The position numbers and the translations under genes are program-made. DNA of 43,771 bases from Chryseobacterium sp. S0630. GTDB lineage: Bacteria; Bacteroidota; Bacteroidia; Flavobacteriales; Weeksellaceae. The stretch is from NCBI RefSeq assembly GCF_024158915.1, contig NZ_JAMZGF010000046.1, positions 1 to 43,771 on the forward strand. Reading direction: 5' to 3'. Positions 43,697 through 43,771 of this stretch are shown here, piece by piece. The notes below the pieces were generated by a model that had not been told where the DNA came from, did no database searches, and was given only the letters and a program-made list of their open reading frames with translations. Each line of letters begins with the position of its first letter. The first letter of the stretch is position 1.

Positions 43697-43771
43697 ATTA
43701 ACAGGTCGCTCCTCCGGAGCTCTAATTTTAAAACAAATACGTTCTATTAACAGTCAGCTCCCATTGGAGCT
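43697..43771. repeat. Two REP-like palindromic units, second cut by the window end
   Basis: ATTAACAG followed by a GCTCC...GGAGC palindrome occurs twice with a 49-bp period: GCTCC-TCC-GGAGC at 43708-43720 and AGCTCC-CATT-GGAGCT at 43756-43771. The flanks are AT-rich. Arrays of this kind are, as I recall, common intergenic elements in Chryseobacterium and relatives; the array probably goes on beyond the window. Confidence 0.75.

Noticed and set aside
1..43771. Prophage, integrative element, CRISPR array, tRNA or rRNA genes
   Set aside because: No integrase, transposase, structural phage gene, regular spacer array or tRNA-like cloverleaf was recognised by eye on either strand.

Overview
The window looks like chromosomal DNA of a Bacteroidota bacterium of the Flavobacteriia, most like Chryseobacterium and relatives in the Weeksellaceae. 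The basis is AT-rich DNA, several starts preceded by the Bacteroidota -7 box TAnnTTTG, a secreted protein with a type IX secretion (T9SS) sorting tail, a TonB receptor, PL10/DUF4861 polysaccharide genes and an OmpA-fused membrane pyrophosphatase. The genus is inferred from gene content only. No tRNA, rRNA, CRISPR array, transposase or phage gene was seen. A 109-110 bp sequence occurs at both extreme ends in inverted orientation, so the window may be one complete contig that stops at dispersed repeats.

Layout. 1-2.5 kb: two minus-strand secreted proteins for pectin-type polysaccharide (PL10 pectate lyase, DUF4861). 2.7-9.0 kb: a plus-strand operon of a small Cys/His exported protein, a siderophore-type TonB receptor, two ABC-2 permeases of the DUF3526 type and their ATPase, closed by a strong terminator. 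This is the best candidate here for a poorly described system, perhaps metal or metallophore handling or envelope export. 9-12 kb: photolyase and three small genes, two of them resembling stand-alone immunity or ankyrin proteins. 12-21.8 kb: regulators and small-molecule handling: a MarR gene translationally coupled to a secreted protein with a 36-bp palindromic operator upstream, three AraC-family regulators, two MFS transporters, an NTF2-like protein, an HD hydrolase, a GNAT acetyltransferase and an SDR oxidoreductase.

22-32 kb: a SWIM/SNF2 helicase followed, in convergent orientation, by a complete type I restriction-modification operon (hsdM-hsdS-hsdR) with a YgjP/DUF45-like zinc metallopeptidase as its last gene. 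Stop/start overlaps suggest coupled translation of hsdM-hsdS and of hsdR-peptidase. 32.5-38.8 kb: a GEVED/T9SS secreted protein, a thiolase with two TetR-type palindromes upstream, a short endonuclease V-like protein, a VOC protein, an M28 lipoprotein peptidase and a GTG-started class I aminotransferase. 38.9-43.5 kb: a K+-dependent type membrane pyrophosphatase fused to a C-terminal OmpA domain, with its membrane glutamate apparently moved from helix 6 to helix 5, then a lipoprotein amidohydrolase.

The last ~75 bp hold REP-like palindromes (GCTCC...GGAGC) spaced 49 bp apart. Intergenic spaces elsewhere hold a long imperfect inverted repeat (12046-12149), a nested perfect palindrome (36371-36405) and several clear intrinsic terminators. 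All functions are read from motifs and remembered family features; no database search was possible.
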